This document shows positions 22,757-31,039 of a DNA stretch of 34,075 bases, piece by piece; positions within the stretch are counted from its first letter, which is position 1; every line of letters begins with the position of its first letter. The notes below the pieces were generated by a model. The model was not told where the DNA came from. It worked only from the letters and a program-made list of their open reading frames with translations, and did not search any database. The stretch spans positions 1 to 34,075 of IMG/VR virus record IMGVR_UViG_3300001419_000023. One strand, 5' to 3'. A program made the translations under genes and the position numbers. The stretch comes from a virus.

Positions 22757-23016
22757 AATATATAGCACATTTAGGAAAATTAGTAATTCCTATACTGATA
22801 ATTATGTTTCTTTATTTTGCGTTAATACAACACTCAAAACGAAGTAAGCAAATGGAAGCATATATAGCATCTAACAAACCACTTGTATGTTCTGAATATC
22901 ATAGGTCTAATCAGCAAAAAGTAGACAATTACACAGTAGTTGGTAGTAGTATACTAGACAATACTACAAATACAATGTATAGCAAGACTTCCTGCTGGAA
23001 CTACTACGAATTTTAA
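22753..23016 (+). CDS. Small single-pass membrane protein
   Basis: 87 residues. Hydrophobic segment near 8-27 (GKLVIPILIIMFLYFALIQH), then a polar domain with cysteines (VCSEYHRS, SCWNYYEF) that would lie outside the membrane. Overlaps the previous membrane-protein gene by 4 bases, so the pair may act together in the envelope. Confidence 0.65.
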   Translation: MKYIAHLGKLVIPILIIMFLYFALIQHSKRSKQMEAYIASNKPLVCSEYHRSNQQKVDNYTVVGSSILDNTTNTMYSKTSCWNYYEF

Positions 23017-23026
23017 AGGGCGGCTA

Positions 23027-23242
23027 ATGTTTACTAAATATATACTAATCAAAGATTCTGAAGAACGATACTTGTCTTATGACGAAGAAGCAAAACAAGA
23101 ATGGTATTGGTCTCACAACAAATCCAAAGCTCATAGATTCGGCCGTTTCCTGGAATTTGAGAGAATTTACGACATTTTACAATCAAGCGTACTTTATGGA
23201 CATACAGATTTTTATGTCGAATTCATGTACGTATCAGATTAA
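23027..23242 (+). CDS. Small protein of unknown function
   Basis: 71 residues, aromatic-rich (KQEWYWSHNKSKAHRFGRF). The leader AATTTTAAAGGGCGGCT precedes the ATG. A small beta/alpha protein in the accessory run; family not recognised. Confidence 0.6.
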   Translation: MFTKYILIKDSEERYLSYDEEAKQEWYWSHNKSKAHRFGRFLEFERIYDILQSSVLYGHTDFYVEFMYVSD

Positions 23243-23257
23243 TTTTAAAGGACTTAC

Positions 23258-23491
23258 ATGTCAATAACTAAAGAAGATTTAGAATGCAACCAAACCGAGC
23301 AAGGGTACTACGAAGAGTGGCTTGAAGATCAAAAGCATGATGATCTTATGCTCAACGATTTCCAGTACTACTGGGACAGTACGGTAACGCATGATGACCT
23401 AATTGCTATTAAACGCGTTGCAGAGTTGCTCAAAGTTATATCTAAAACTTACGACAATATAGGCTTTGATGAGCTTAAAGCAATGCTATGA
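23258..23491 (+). CDS. Small acidic protein of unknown function
   Basis: 77 residues, acidic (EQGYYEEWLEDQKHDDLML), helical C-terminus. Preceded by TTAATTTTAAAGGACTTAC. No family recognised. Confidence 0.6.
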   Translation: MSITKEDLECNQTEQGYYEEWLEDQKHDDLMLNDFQYYWDSTVTHDDLIAIKRVAELLKVISKTYDNIGFDELKAML

Positions 23492-23513
23492 GAAACCTAA
23501 TAGGACAATCTTA

Positions 23514-23696
23514 ATGAGTAGTATTTATACTATGCAATATGGAATAGTGTTTGACTTATCTTTTAAATACTTTCAAGTAGACCCTGAAGTAGAATCTAAA
23601 GGCACATATAAAGTTATGTACAACCACGGACAACGTATAGATTGGACTAACGACCCACATATCTATATACAATCATTTAAACCAATAAAGGAATAA
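23514..23696 (+). CDS. Small protein of unknown function
   Basis: 60 residues from the ATG at 23514, preferred to an earlier in-frame ATG because AGGACAATCTTA precedes it and the earlier start would overlap the upstream gene. Beta-rich, aromatic (FDLSFKYFQVDPEVESKG). No family recognised. Confidence 0.55.
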   Translation: MSSIYTMQYGIVFDLSFKYFQVDPEVESKGTYKVMYNHGQRIDWTNDPHIYIQSFKPIKE

Positions 23697-23698
23697 CC

Positions 23699-24097
23699 AT
23701 GAAAAACGCACACGCAGCAATCGCAGGACTTAGACTACGTCTGGATGTCCCAACTAAATGTAGAATTGTAGAGTTAATTTTAACTCGTACATTTGAATCC
23801 AAGAAAGCACTTAATGATTACATATCAATTGTAGCTGTATCATATAATGTAAATCCTGTAACAGTAAAGTTATGGGTCTCTAAATATGCCACTACGTACA
23901 AAGCAGGTAAACAATTACCTAAAGGCACTATGAGTTTTACTTTTACAACACTTAACGAAAAGAAAATTCCTAAAGCAGAGAAATCTTTACTTAAGTTACG
24001 TAATGAGTTAAATGCTATTAAAGCTAAGTACCACCCAGATATTAAACGCACTCCAAACGAAATTTTAGATGAATTAATCTCTACTAAGGAACACTAA
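23699..24097 (+). CDS. Probable HTH DNA-binding protein coupled to the AAA+ gene
   Basis: 132 residues. Segment IVAVSYNVNPVTVKLWVSKY (44-63) reads as a helix-turn-helix with turn VNPVTVK. The C-terminal half is charged and helical (KSLLKLRNELNAIKAKYHPD). Its stop overlaps the ATG of the AAA+ ATPase by one base, so the two are made together and may share a pathway. No known family assigned. Confidence 0.6.
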   Translation: MKNAHAAIAGLRLRLDVPTKCRIVELILTRTFESKKALNDYISIVAVSYNVNPVTVKLWVSKYATTYKAGKQLPKGTMSFTFTTLNEKKIPKAEKSLLKLRNELNAIKAKYHPDIKRTPNEILDELISTKEH

Positions 24098-25278
24098 TGA
24101 ACACTACCGAAATAGCAATTATCAAAGCAAACATCAAAGGGCAGTTATCTAACAAACTAATAGCACCTTTAGCATTAGCCGGAGTTCCTGGAACAGGTAA
24201 ATCTACACAAATTCAGTTACTCGCTAGAGAACTCGGAATGAACCTAGTTACTGAGTCAGCGCCTTGTTTGTCCGTAGAAAATCTTTCCGGTCTACCTAAC
24301 GAGTACGCCGCTCCACAATTTCAGGAAGCGTCTATTGATGGTACAGAACCAAACGCAACTGCATGGTCTATTCCAGAGCTTATGTCGAAGACTCTCAAAG
24401 CTGCTCAAAGTAAACCTACTATCTTGCTTTTAGATGATTTTCATATGGTACCAGGGTACTTGCAGTCATACTTTTATGCTCTCTTACTCGAACGTCGTTT
24501 AGGTAATTTTAAATTGCCAGATAACGTAGCAATTATTCTTACAATGAACAACTCTCAAGAAGCTGGCTTTAACGGTATTAACAGCGCAGTTCGTAACAGA
24601 CTCTCAATTTTGAACATCGAATTCAATTTTGAGTATTGGCTTGACTCTTACGGAAGTCGTCTGCATTACTTAGTAGCTTCTTTCCTCAAAGCAAAACCTC
24701 ATTTTTGTATTGAAGACGAATCTACAGGTGTTGAAGGATATGCTTCAGCTCGTGCTTGGACAGCAATCGCAGCGGAATTATCTCTCTACTCAGAAGCTGA
24801 ATTACCTACTATTGCTCACCATATTGCAGGAATGCAAGTTTCCAAAGCAGCAACTCAAGCATTCAAGACGCACGTTGCATATGTAGCAGCTATAGATTTT
24901 ACTAGTACAGTTAAGTCACGCAAGATAGTAGACCTTTCAACTAAGGATCCGCTTGATTCTATTATTTATTCGTACATAACTAATTTTATTAATTCTGTGC
25001 AGGATGGAATTTATCTGTTTGACTTAATGTCTACGAACAAGGAACAGTCAGCATTCATTGGTTTTGTATTTGGCGAACTTTATACTAAGTACACTAATGC
25101 TTCAGCAGATCATCCTATAAGCGAGGGTATCACTTTTGTTATTGACCGCCTATTAAACATGCCAAAGGATGCTAGTAAGTATCCAAACACAACTAGCAAA
25201 ACTTTAGATGAAGCATTTAATAAGGACATTCCGGATATCAAACACTTTATGTCTATTGCACAGGAGTATTTGCTCTAA
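24097..25278 (+). CDS. AAA+ ATPase, MoxR-like (N4 gp24-like)
   Basis: 393 residues. Walker A GVPGTGKST (29-37), Walker B ILLLDDF (109-115), sensor-1 asparagine in LTMNNS near 151, and arginine-finger candidates in AVRNRLS (164-170). The C-terminal half is helical. MoxR-type ATPases remodel proteins and are usually paired with a VWA-domain partner, which is present here two genes on. N4 has the same pair (gp24, gp25), whose exact function is not established. Placed after an HTH-like gene with a one-base overlap. Confidence 0.9.
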   Translation: MNTTEIAIIKANIKGQLSNKLIAPLALAGVPGTGKSTQIQLLARELGMNLVTESAPCLSVENLSGLPNEYAAPQFQEASIDGTEPNATAWSIPELMSKTLKAAQSKPTILLLDDFHMVPGYLQSYFYALLLERRLGNFKLPDNVAIILTMNNSQEAGFNGINSAVRNRLSILNIEFNFEYWLDSYGSRLHYLVASFLKAKPHFCIEDESTGVEGYASARAWTAIAAELSLYSEAELPTIAHHIAGMQVSKAATQAFKTHVAYVAAIDFTSTVKSRKIVDLSTKDPLDSIIYSYITNFINSVQDGIYLFDLMSTNKEQSAFIGFVFGELYTKYTNASADHPISEGITFVIDRLLNMPKDASKYPNTTSKTLDEAFNKDIPDIKHFMSIAQEYLL

Positions 25279-25298
25279 AATCCAAGCAAGGAACCATA

Positions 25299-25790
25299 AT
25301 GACACATTTAGAATACCTGCTTGAAGCAGGAATTCTTACAGGTTCTAGGGCATTTAACTGTGCTACAGAGGAATCTGATTGGGACATTGTATTAACCAGA
25401 AAAGATGTGCCAGACATAAACTCTATAGAAATTATTTCAGATACAGATTTTTCTAATGATCCATATGATGATATGCCAGATAATGCACAAAAACCTGGAC
25501 ATTACGTCACAGAGTATCCTGAGCTAGAGGACGAAGGATATGTCGAATACGATCAACATACGATTTGGGGTCCTCTAGAGAGGATTATTAAATATTATTC
25601 ACCTGACTCAGAAGATATCATCAACTTATTTATTTACTCAGACTCTCACAACGGTATTCTTACTAAATTTATAGAATTAAATAATCTAATGAATTTTTTA
25701 TATTCTACAGAATGTCTGCATAGAGATACTCGAATAGAAGCTTTTACTAAAGTAATTAAACATGTAGGAATAACTAATTTTAAAGGATAA
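25299..25790 (+). CDS. Nucleotidyltransferase-like protein
   Basis: 163 residues. Residues 13-32 (LTGSRAFNCATEESDWDIVL) fit the minimal nucleotidyltransferase pattern GSRxxxxAxxxSDxDxxL, with GSR at 15-17 and the metal-binding pair D27, D29. A third acidic residue is not obvious. It lies between the ATPase and VWA genes. Could transfer a nucleotide to RNA or protein; substrate unknown. Confidence 0.75.
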   Translation: MTHLEYLLEAGILTGSRAFNCATEESDWDIVLTRKDVPDINSIEIISDTDFSNDPYDDMPDNAQKPGHYVTEYPELEDEGYVEYDQHTIWGPLERIIKYYSPDSEDIINLFIYSDSHNGILTKFIELNNLMNFLYSTECLHRDTRIEAFTKVIKHVGITNFKG

Positions 25791-25793
25791 GTA

Positions 25794-26081
25794 ATGGATA
25801 AATTTTTACTTCAAGTTTACTATTCAAATCTAGTACCAATTCATAAGCCTGTTAAATATTTACCTATTAAATTTAGTGCAGATTCTACAGTTGATCAGTG
25901 CAGAAATGTAGATGGAAGTGGATATAGAAATGGAAGCGGGGATGGAGATGGAGATAGATATGGAGATAGATATGGAGATAGATATGGAGATAGATATGGA
26001 GATGGAAACGGATATAGAAGAGGATATGGAGATGGAAGTGGAGATGGAAGAGGATATAGAGATGGGAAAGGATACGGATAA
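25794..26081 (+). CDS. Gly/Asp-repeat protein, copy 1 of 3
   Basis: 95 residues. The N-terminal 30 residues (MDKFLLQVYYSNLVPIHKPV, then KYLPIKFS) are conserved in all three copies of the window. The rest is low complexity, built of GD, GDG, RYGD and GYGDG units. The DNA repeat (GGAGATAGATAT-type) is in frame. Flanked on both sides by the repeat AACTAATTTTAAAGGA (25772-25787, 26081-26096), which also serves as ribosome site. Role unknown; the acidic-glycine tail could bind metal ions or be disordered. Confidence 0.75.
   Translation: MDKFLLQVYYSNLVPIHKPVKYLPIKFSADSTVDQCRNVDGSGYRNGSGDGDGDRYGDRYGDRYGDRYGDGNGYRRGYGDGSGDGRGYRDGKGYG
25909..26080 (+). repeat. Purine-rich in-frame microsatellite in copy 1
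   Basis: About 170 bases dominated by GGAGAT/GGATAT units, C-poor on the plus strand, in a hexamer/12-mer period. Prone to slippage; length changes in multiples of six keep the frame. Confidence 0.8.
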
Positions 26082-26102
26082 ACTAATTTTAAAGGACAAA
26101 CG

Positions 26103-26411
26103 ATGGATATAAAAGACTACGCAAAGGGAAAATACGCTATAATTCGTACTTATAGTGCAGGAGTTTGGATGGGTAAAGTTGAGGATAAGTCAGAGACTGA
26201 GGTTATCCTTTCTGACGCAAGACGTATGTATTTTTGGAGATGTTTGGATGATGGAATTACATTATCTCACATAGCATTACATGGCATACATAAGGATAGC
26301 AAAATCCAAGCACCAGTGCCTAGTGTTTTACTTCAGTGGATTGAGATTATACCTTTATCTCCTGAAGCAAAATTAACATTTGATGCTCAGCCTTATGCAA
26401 AAGCTGAGTAA
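26103..26411 (+). CDS. DUF6948-like conserved phage protein
   Basis: 102 residues with the pattern YAIIRTYSAGVWMGKVEDKS, then LSDARRMYFWR, SHIALHGI and WIEIIPLSPEAK. This matches a widespread phage family of unknown function (DUF6948 is my tentative name). The common leader AACTAATTTTAAAGGA precedes the start. Located between Gly/Asp copy 1 and the VWA gene. Confidence 0.75.
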   Translation: MDIKDYAKGKYAIIRTYSAGVWMGKVEDKSETEVILSDARRMYFWRCLDDGITLSHIALHGIHKDSKIQAPVPSVLLQWIEIIPLSPEAKLTFDAQPYAKAE

Positions 26412-26428
26412 TTTACAAGGAGTCTACA

Positions 26429-27850
26429 ATGACTAAGCAAGAATTTCTATACGAAAGCGCATCTTTCATCTTCAAAGAAGTTGCTAAAGCAACCAATCAA
26501 TTATGTGGACAAAGCAAAACTTCTACCTTAGTAGCAAATTTATTTGTAACTTTACCGGTAGAAGTAGAGGCTCGTCTAATCCAATCGGCACCTAAGCCTG
26601 CAAAGAAACTTAATGCTCTAGAGGAATTTGTTACAGCTTATATCAAGCATGATGATTCATCTAAAGTCACTATTGCTTTCTTTTATGCTGAGGAGAAAGA
26701 CTTTAAGCGAATTATGAAACGTATTCATAAATTTCCAACGTTTTTTGCCTATCTCTATATGCGAGAAGCACTTAAATCAAGTCGTTTGATGAACACTCAA
26801 ACTCACTATCATATGATGTCGGCTATTATCAAGCATAATGCTCCATCAATCTCTAGAAAACATCACTATGCTCTTAGTAATGTAGCATGTAATTATGCAG
26901 TAAACAGCACAATCAGTAAGTTATTCAAAGCTTCTAAGTTAGCTAATGAATTGGACGTAATCTTAGAAGGACAGCATTTTGACTCTTCTTACGCAGATCA
27001 AAATCTTTCCGAGATGGATATTCTTAAGGATATGCTGCAAAACCACGGACACAATCCTTCTGACACAAAGCTTGACGAGAATTTTTCTTATGACGAAGAA
27101 ACTAACTCCATCTTCCCATGTAACTTTGAGGGATACGTCTCAAGAGACGAAGCAATCACTACAGACTTAGGTGAATCGGTAACTAATGCTCTTGCAACTA
27201 TGTCTCGCGGAACAGGTTCTGCACCGATCTTTGAAGAATCGTTCAATGCCGTCAAAGTCAAAACAGGCTGGTTCAAGAAGCTAACTGCTAAATTTGCCAA
27301 GGATGTACACTACATCACTGACACTTTTAGAGCAGAATGGTCTAACCTGAACATTGTATACCGTCATAAATTCAAAGCTCCTGCACACAAGCATTCCGAC
27401 CCTAAACTGTCTTTGATTCTTTCAATTGACCATTCAGGTTCAGTTGCTACAGAAGGACTACAGAAGTTGCTGTACTTATTTAATAAGCACTCACAGAAGA
27501 TTACGGAAATGTACATAATTATTCATGACGACGATATTGTAAAGGAGTTTAAACTGAATTCTGATTACGATATTGGTGCAAATGCAGAATTTACTAAAGC
27601 TCTAAGCAATCGTATTGCATGCGGCGGTACTTCTCACTTTAAAGTTTTCAAGCGTATTGACGAACTTATCACAAAGAAGCAAATCGATCCTAACAAGACT
27701 ATTTATGTCTCATTTAGCGATAATTACTCAGATATTCCACGCTCTTGGGACGAAGTTAAGTCTTTACGCAAACTCTTTTCTACAGTTTTCCTAACTCCAC
27801 AGTCAAATCCTATGAACATCCAAGGAACTATGGATATTGCTATGTCTTAA
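26429..27850 (+). CDS. VWA-domain protein (N4 gp25-like)
   Basis: 473 residues. The C-terminal domain has a MIDAS: DHSGS at 334-338, the threonine in CGGTSH (about 401), and SDNYSD near 430. The N-terminal part (THYHMMSAIIKHNAP then ALSNVACNYAVN, about 125-160) resembles the DUF2201-type metallopeptidase fold usually joined to this VWA type, but a clear HExxH is missing. The partner of the MoxR-type ATPase, expected to bind a target for remodelling. AAGGAGTCTACA before the ATG. Confidence 0.85.
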   Translation: MTKQEFLYESASFIFKEVAKATNQLCGQSKTSTLVANLFVTLPVEVEARLIQSAPKPAKKLNALEEFVTAYIKHDDSSKVTIAFFYAEEKDFKRIMKRIHKFPTFFAYLYMREALKSSRLMNTQTHYHMMSAIIKHNAPSISRKHHYALSNVACNYAVNSTISKLFKASKLANELDVILEGQHFDSSYADQNLSEMDILKDMLQNHGHNPSDTKLDENFSYDEETNSIFPCNFEGYVSRDEAITTDLGESVTNALATMSRGTGSAPIFEESFNAVKVKTGWFKKLTAKFAKDVHYITDTFRAEWSNLNIVYRHKFKAPAHKHSDPKLSLILSIDHSGSVATEGLQKLLYLFNKHSQKITEMYIIIHDDDIVKEFKLNSDYDIGANAEFTKALSNRIACGGTSHFKVFKRIDELITKKQIDPNKTIYVSFSDNYSDIPRSWDEVKSLRKLFSTVFLTPQSNPMNIQGTMDIAMS

Positions 27851-27862
27851 TTGACATAGCAA
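27837..27862 (+). other. Ten-base-pair perfect hairpin at the 3' end of the VWA gene
   Basis: TTGCTATGTC / GACATAGCAA with loop TTAATT. The VWA stop codon lies in the loop. No T-run follows, so it is more likely an mRNA-processing or stability element than a classical terminator. Confidence 0.5.
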
Positions 27863-27907
27863 ACTAAATAAGATAAAGAATAAATTAATTTTAAAGGGAT
27901 AGGACAA

Positions 27908-28126
27908 ATGGATAGTTTTTTACTTAAAGTCTACTATTCCAACTTACTACCTATACACAATCCAGTTAAATATGTACCTATTGAATTTAGTGTAATTTCT
28001 ATAGATGGAGATGGAAAAGAAGATGGAAATGGGGATGGAAAAGAAGATGGAAGTGGAAGTGGGAATGGAAATGGAAGTGGGAATGGAAGTGGATATGGAA
28101 GTGGATATGGGAATGGAAGTGGATAA
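27908..28126 (+). CDS. Gly/Asp/Ser-repeat protein, copy 2 of 3
   Basis: 72 residues. Start MDSFLLKVYYSNLLPIHNPV then KYVPIEFS is homologous to copies 1 and 3, while the tail is made of DGNGDGKED, GSGSGNG and GYGSG units. Codons of the conserved part differ mostly at third positions from the other copies, so the protein, not the DNA, is conserved. Flanked by AATTAATTTTAAAGGG (27883-27898) and AACTAATTTTAAAGGG (28126-28141). Confidence 0.7.
   Translation: MDSFLLKVYYSNLLPIHNPVKYVPIEFSVISIDGDGKEDGNGDGKEDGSGSGNGNGSGNGSGYGSGYGNGSG
28006..28123 (+). repeat. GGAAAT/GGAAGT in-frame microsatellite in copy 2
   Basis: Hexamer-like repeats of GGA-(A/G)(A/G)T type, purine-rich, encoding the Gly-rich tail. 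Sequence units differ from copy 1, showing separate expansion. Confidence 0.75.
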
Positions 28127-28147
28127 ACTAATTTTAAAGGGTATTAA

Positions 28148-29128
28148 ATGACTATAAATAAAGTAGCACAATATATAAACACTCACGAACCTGACTTAAA
28201 GCAATTTTGGGCAGACTACAAAGACGGGGTTTTGGATTACCGCGCTATACTATCAGAACCTGTAGAATTAGCTCTTTTTAAATTTGAATTAATTACTTTG
28301 GATATTAGTCATAAAAGAAAACATAGATGGACTAGCACTCCTTATTTTTTTAGACACCCTGATCAAGCCTTATTGGATTTCGAATTAAAGCATAATGTAA
28401 GTATTATTACTAAAGACATTCACTATAATTCGTATATATTGACCGAACTCCTATTTACTTTTCAAGATCTAATTATCAAGTCTGTAAACAATCCTACAAA
28501 GTACTTAAATACTTATTTGAAGGGTAAATTACGCAGCGCAAAAGGTATTAACTCAGGTTCTACAAAACTATCTGTTTCTATAGCAGACAACCTTATGTCG
28601 TACACTTTATTTGCACAATCTTTAGAAGGAAAATCTCTTAATTCAGTTCAAGTAGAAGGAATTTTAGATCAAATCCAAACGTATTCAGAAGTCCTTCGTA
28701 AACAATACTTTGATTTGGTGTTATCCAAATGTCCTTATCCTTCTATCAAACTTACCAAGTTAATTTCAGAAAACTCTCCTTGGTTTGCCTATGTAACTCT
28801 GTTAAATCCATACCATATTAGATATTCTGCTGGTTACCAGAATGTAGCATTTATGAAAGAATTTCAAGAGGACTTAGATTCATACTACGACCCTTTTGTA
28901 GCAGAAATACCAAAGAAACCTACAAATAAACAAAAACTTTTAGCAAGATACCTACAAAGTGCATTAGTGCTAATGAGTAGTTCAACCCCAGAAGATAGTA
29001 AACTAGCAAATAGTCTAATTGAGTATATTAACTTACCGGAACACAAAGTGTTTAAAGAAAATTTTATTTCTGATTTAAATGCACACAAGGACAACATAGA
29101 AACTTTAATAGGAAAATTAAATGGATAA
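28148..29128 (+). CDS. Protein of unknown function
   Basis: 326 residues, predominantly helical. The middle contains a segment LNTYLKGKLRSAKGINSGST with basic residues. The C-terminus (NLPEHKVFKENFISDLNAHK) looks like the end of the next gene's product. The start overlaps no gene; the end overlaps the next start by 8 bases. Together they may form a complex. Family not recognised. Confidence 0.7.
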   Translation: MTINKVAQYINTHEPDLKQFWADYKDGVLDYRAILSEPVELALFKFELITLDISHKRKHRWTSTPYFFRHPDQALLDFELKHNVSIITKDIHYNSYILTELLFTFQDLIIKSVNNPTKYLNTYLKGKLRSAKGINSGSTKLSVSIADNLMSYTLFAQSLEGKSLNSVQVEGILDQIQTYSEVLRKQYFDLVLSKCPYPSIKLTKLISENSPWFAYVTLLNPYHIRYSAGYQNVAFMKEFQEDLDSYYDPFVAEIPKKPTNKQKLLARYLQSALVLMSSSTPEDSKLANSLIEYINLPEHKVFKENFISDLNAHKDNIETLIGKLNG

Positions 29129-29822
29129 TTTTAAATATAAAATAGCTCTAGAAGAAATAGTTCAAGTAGGTACTGCAAAAAAGCTAAATTTTCTAATTAG
29201 ACAATACAACTCTATGATACCAGCGTACAATCATATCATTGCAGAAAAAATAAAACAAAATAAACAAGGTATATTCAATATATACAAATTGTATTCTTTT
29301 GCTATTAAACAGTATGAGCAAAAATCAAAAGCAAAACTGCCCGATTTTATTTATACAGATAAAAAAAAATTCGAAAAACAATTTCATAGTATCTTAGAAA
29401 CAGAATCAAAATTTCTAACCTTTGACGAATATCTAGACTTATTCCAATTTACAAATTCTGTACAATTGCCTTACACAACGACTTTTCGTAGTAATTTAAT
29501 TGCATTAGTAGGAGATAACAAACTACCCTTTATTTATACTAATTTATGTAGAGAATTGAACCAATTTGAAAGATGCGCTTACTCAGAAGAGCATAATGTA
29601 TATCACAGATTAAAGCAGATAATTGCAAATGTGCGAGCCCAACAAACTATTCCAAAAGGAACTAATAGTACCATACTTAAATTAGAGTATGCAGAACTAT
29701 TAGACTCTTTACCTTCTAATAGCTCCAAAGCTTATTTAGAGGACACATTAACTTTACTAGATCAGCACAAAGCAGCAATTCAGACTACACTAAATACACT
29801 TAATTTTAAGGAATCTGTTTAA
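29121..29822 (+). CDS. Protein of unknown function, possible relative of the preceding gene
   Basis: 233 residues, helical, Lys-rich N-terminal half (EKIKQNKQGIFNIYKLYSFA). The last 40 residues (LPSNSSKAYLEDTLTLLDQH) resemble those of the 326-residue protein (LPEHKVFKENFISDLNAH), both followed by K..I.T..x.LN. The stop overlaps the VRR-NUC ATG. No family recognised. Confidence 0.7.
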   Translation: MDNFKYKIALEEIVQVGTAKKLNFLIRQYNSMIPAYNHIIAEKIKQNKQGIFNIYKLYSFAIKQYEQKSKAKLPDFIYTDKKKFEKQFHSILETESKFLTFDEYLDLFQFTNSVQLPYTTTFRSNLIALVGDNKLPFIYTNLCRELNQFERCAYSEEHNVYHRLKQIIANVRAQQTIPKGTNSTILKLEYAELLDSLPSNSSKAYLEDTLTLLDQHKAAIQTTLNTLNFKESV

Positions 29823-30274
29823 TGTCAACTGAAGCAATTTTACAGCAAACTGTAGTAGCAATGCTTCGTGTTATGTATCAGGATTTAGTTATCAATTTAT
29901 CCCTTAATGGAATCTCTCTTGAAGGACTTACTCCTAAGCAGAAGGCTCAAGTTATTTCCCAAGCCAAGCGGGAAGGAATGGAGACAGGCATTCAGGATTT
30001 ATCAATTTATCTACCAGAAGCACAAGTTCTTAACCTAGAATTCAAACGTCCTAAAGGAGGTATTCAATCTCCAGACCAGAAGCTTATCCAGAGTAAGTTA
30101 ATTGCTCTTGGGCACAACTATCATTTAGTACGAAGTACAGAGCAAGTCTTTCAACTTATTGCAAACTCAACTTCAGATAAATTCCGTAAATCTCAATTTT
30201 ACAAACTTAAACAGACATCAGATTTACCTTTTGATGTTTCTTATATAGAATCATTTTACTACTTTAAGGATTAA
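29822..30274 (+). CDS. VRR-NUC domain endonuclease
   Basis: 150 residues. Core AKREGMETGIQDLSIYLPEA (48-67), LNLEFKRPKGG (70-80) and SPDQKLIQSKL near 83-93, followed by GHNYHLVRSTEQVFQLI. This is the VRR-NUC pattern GxxxGxxDL...E-x-K...Q, with catalytic candidates D59, E73 and K75. Stand-alone phage VRR-NUC enzymes cut branched DNA. The ATG overlaps the previous stop by one base. Confidence 0.88.
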   Translation: MSTEAILQQTVVAMLRVMYQDLVINLSLNGISLEGLTPKQKAQVISQAKREGMETGIQDLSIYLPEAQVLNLEFKRPKGGIQSPDQKLIQSKLIALGHNYHLVRSTEQVFQLIANSTSDKFRKSQFYKLKQTSDLPFDVSYIESFYYFKD

Positions 30275-30277
30275 CTT

Positions 30278-30787
30278 ATGGGACAACGTTTAGTAATTAA
30301 TATTCAAGCAGATGGTGAGTTATTAGCAAATTCTTATTACCATTGGGGTGGATATACCAGTAGTTCTTTAAATATAGCAAACTCTATTTTTGAATCAGGC
30401 TTATTAGTAGATGATTTCATCAAAGCTATAGCATCTCCCACTCAGTATGCTATCAAACTTTTGGAATCTACAGGAGCAGGTTATAATAGTCGTAACGAAG
30501 GACTTATTGAGTATACTCAGGAAGGTATGCAAAACACTAAGAGCTGGGCAGAAGCATCTATTACTCTAGACTTAGTTACTCAAATTGTCATTATGGATAT
30601 TACTTGGATTGATGAGGATATTGAGCACCTAAGGGAGGATTATAACAAATACGTAGCATACTATTTTCCATTCGATCTCACGAAATGCACTTTTGAGGAT
30701 TTTCCTAAATTAGTCCACGCCTACTTAAACATTTCTTCTGACCGTATTCAGTGTCCTGATGGAACTATCCATAGGCCTATAGAGTAA
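30278..30787 (+). CDS. Protein of unknown function
   Basis: 169 residues. Mixed alpha/beta, with a Tyr/Trp-rich start (LLANSYYHWGGYTSSSLNIA) and an acidic middle (IDEDIEHLREDYNKYVAYYF). It follows VRR-NUC after 3 bases, so it is in the same transcript. Last gene before the structured non-coding region. Family not recognised. Confidence 0.7.
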   Translation: MGQRLVINIQADGELLANSYYHWGGYTSSSLNIANSIFESGLLVDDFIKAIASPTQYAIKLLESTGAGYNSRNEGLIEYTQEGMQNTKSWAEASITLDLVTQIVIMDITWIDEDIEHLREDYNKYVAYYFPFDLTKCTFEDFPKLVHAYLNISSDRIQCPDGTIHRPIE

Positions 30788-30797
30788 TTTTTAATTT

Positions 30798-30937
30798 TAG
30801 CCGGACGACAGAGCTGCATAACCAATTGGTTTAGCAGGGGGTTGGCTGGAACGTCTCTGTCTAGTACAGCAGGTACGCTGTAACGATAGCAGTTTGAAGC
30901 TGCGGATTAAGGTTTGAACCCTTAACGTACTCTAGAG
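30798..30937 (+). ncRNA. Highly structured, tRNA-like non-coding RNA candidate
   Basis: No gene fits. Consecutive stems: GACAGAG/CTCTGTC (30807-30813 with 30855-30861) enclosing CTGC/GCAG with a palindrome AACCAATTGGTT; TACAGC/GCTGTA (30865-30870, 30877-30882); GCAG/CTGC with a seven-base loop TTTGAAG (30889-30903); TTAAGG/CCTTAA with loop TTTGAAC (30907-30925). AATTGGTTTA resembles a tRNA D-loop and GGTTTGAACCC a T-arm, but the order and spacing fit no normal tRNA. It may be a degenerate tRNA array or a new regulatory RNA. Confidence 0.4.
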
Positions 30938-30996
30938 TTCACATAGCACATGCGTTAACAGTGCTTTTACAGAGTTTAACTTTTGAACACAGCACA

Positions 30997-31039
30997 TAAA
31001 CTTATGGGGCAGTATTAACCTACTGCCTAGTTAAGTTTA
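30997..31039 (+). other. Long two-part hairpin upstream of the next operon
   Basis: Outer stem TAAACTTA/TAAGTTTA and inner stem GGCAGTA/TACTGCC around loop TTAACC: 15 pairs in total, ending 25 bases before the next ATG. No T-run. Could regulate translation of 31065 or end the structured RNA. The rest of 30788-31064 holds no other recognisable element. Confidence 0.5.

Noticed and set aside
25909-26080. CRISPR array
   Set aside because: The repeats are an in-frame coding microsatellite with no spacers; no Cas gene in the window.
25860-26099. Minus-strand Ile/Ser-repeat frame
   Set aside because: It is the reverse reading of the Gly/Asp repeat; the plus frame has homologues with silent changes and the minus frame does not. 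Same for 27947-28186.
30860-30937. tRNA-Ser(UGA)-like cloverleaf
   Set aside because: A seven-base loop TTTGAAG and a T-arm-like hairpin exist, but the acceptor stem pairs only five positions, the D-stem competes with it, T-loop C56 is replaced, and a serine tRNA should have a long variable arm.
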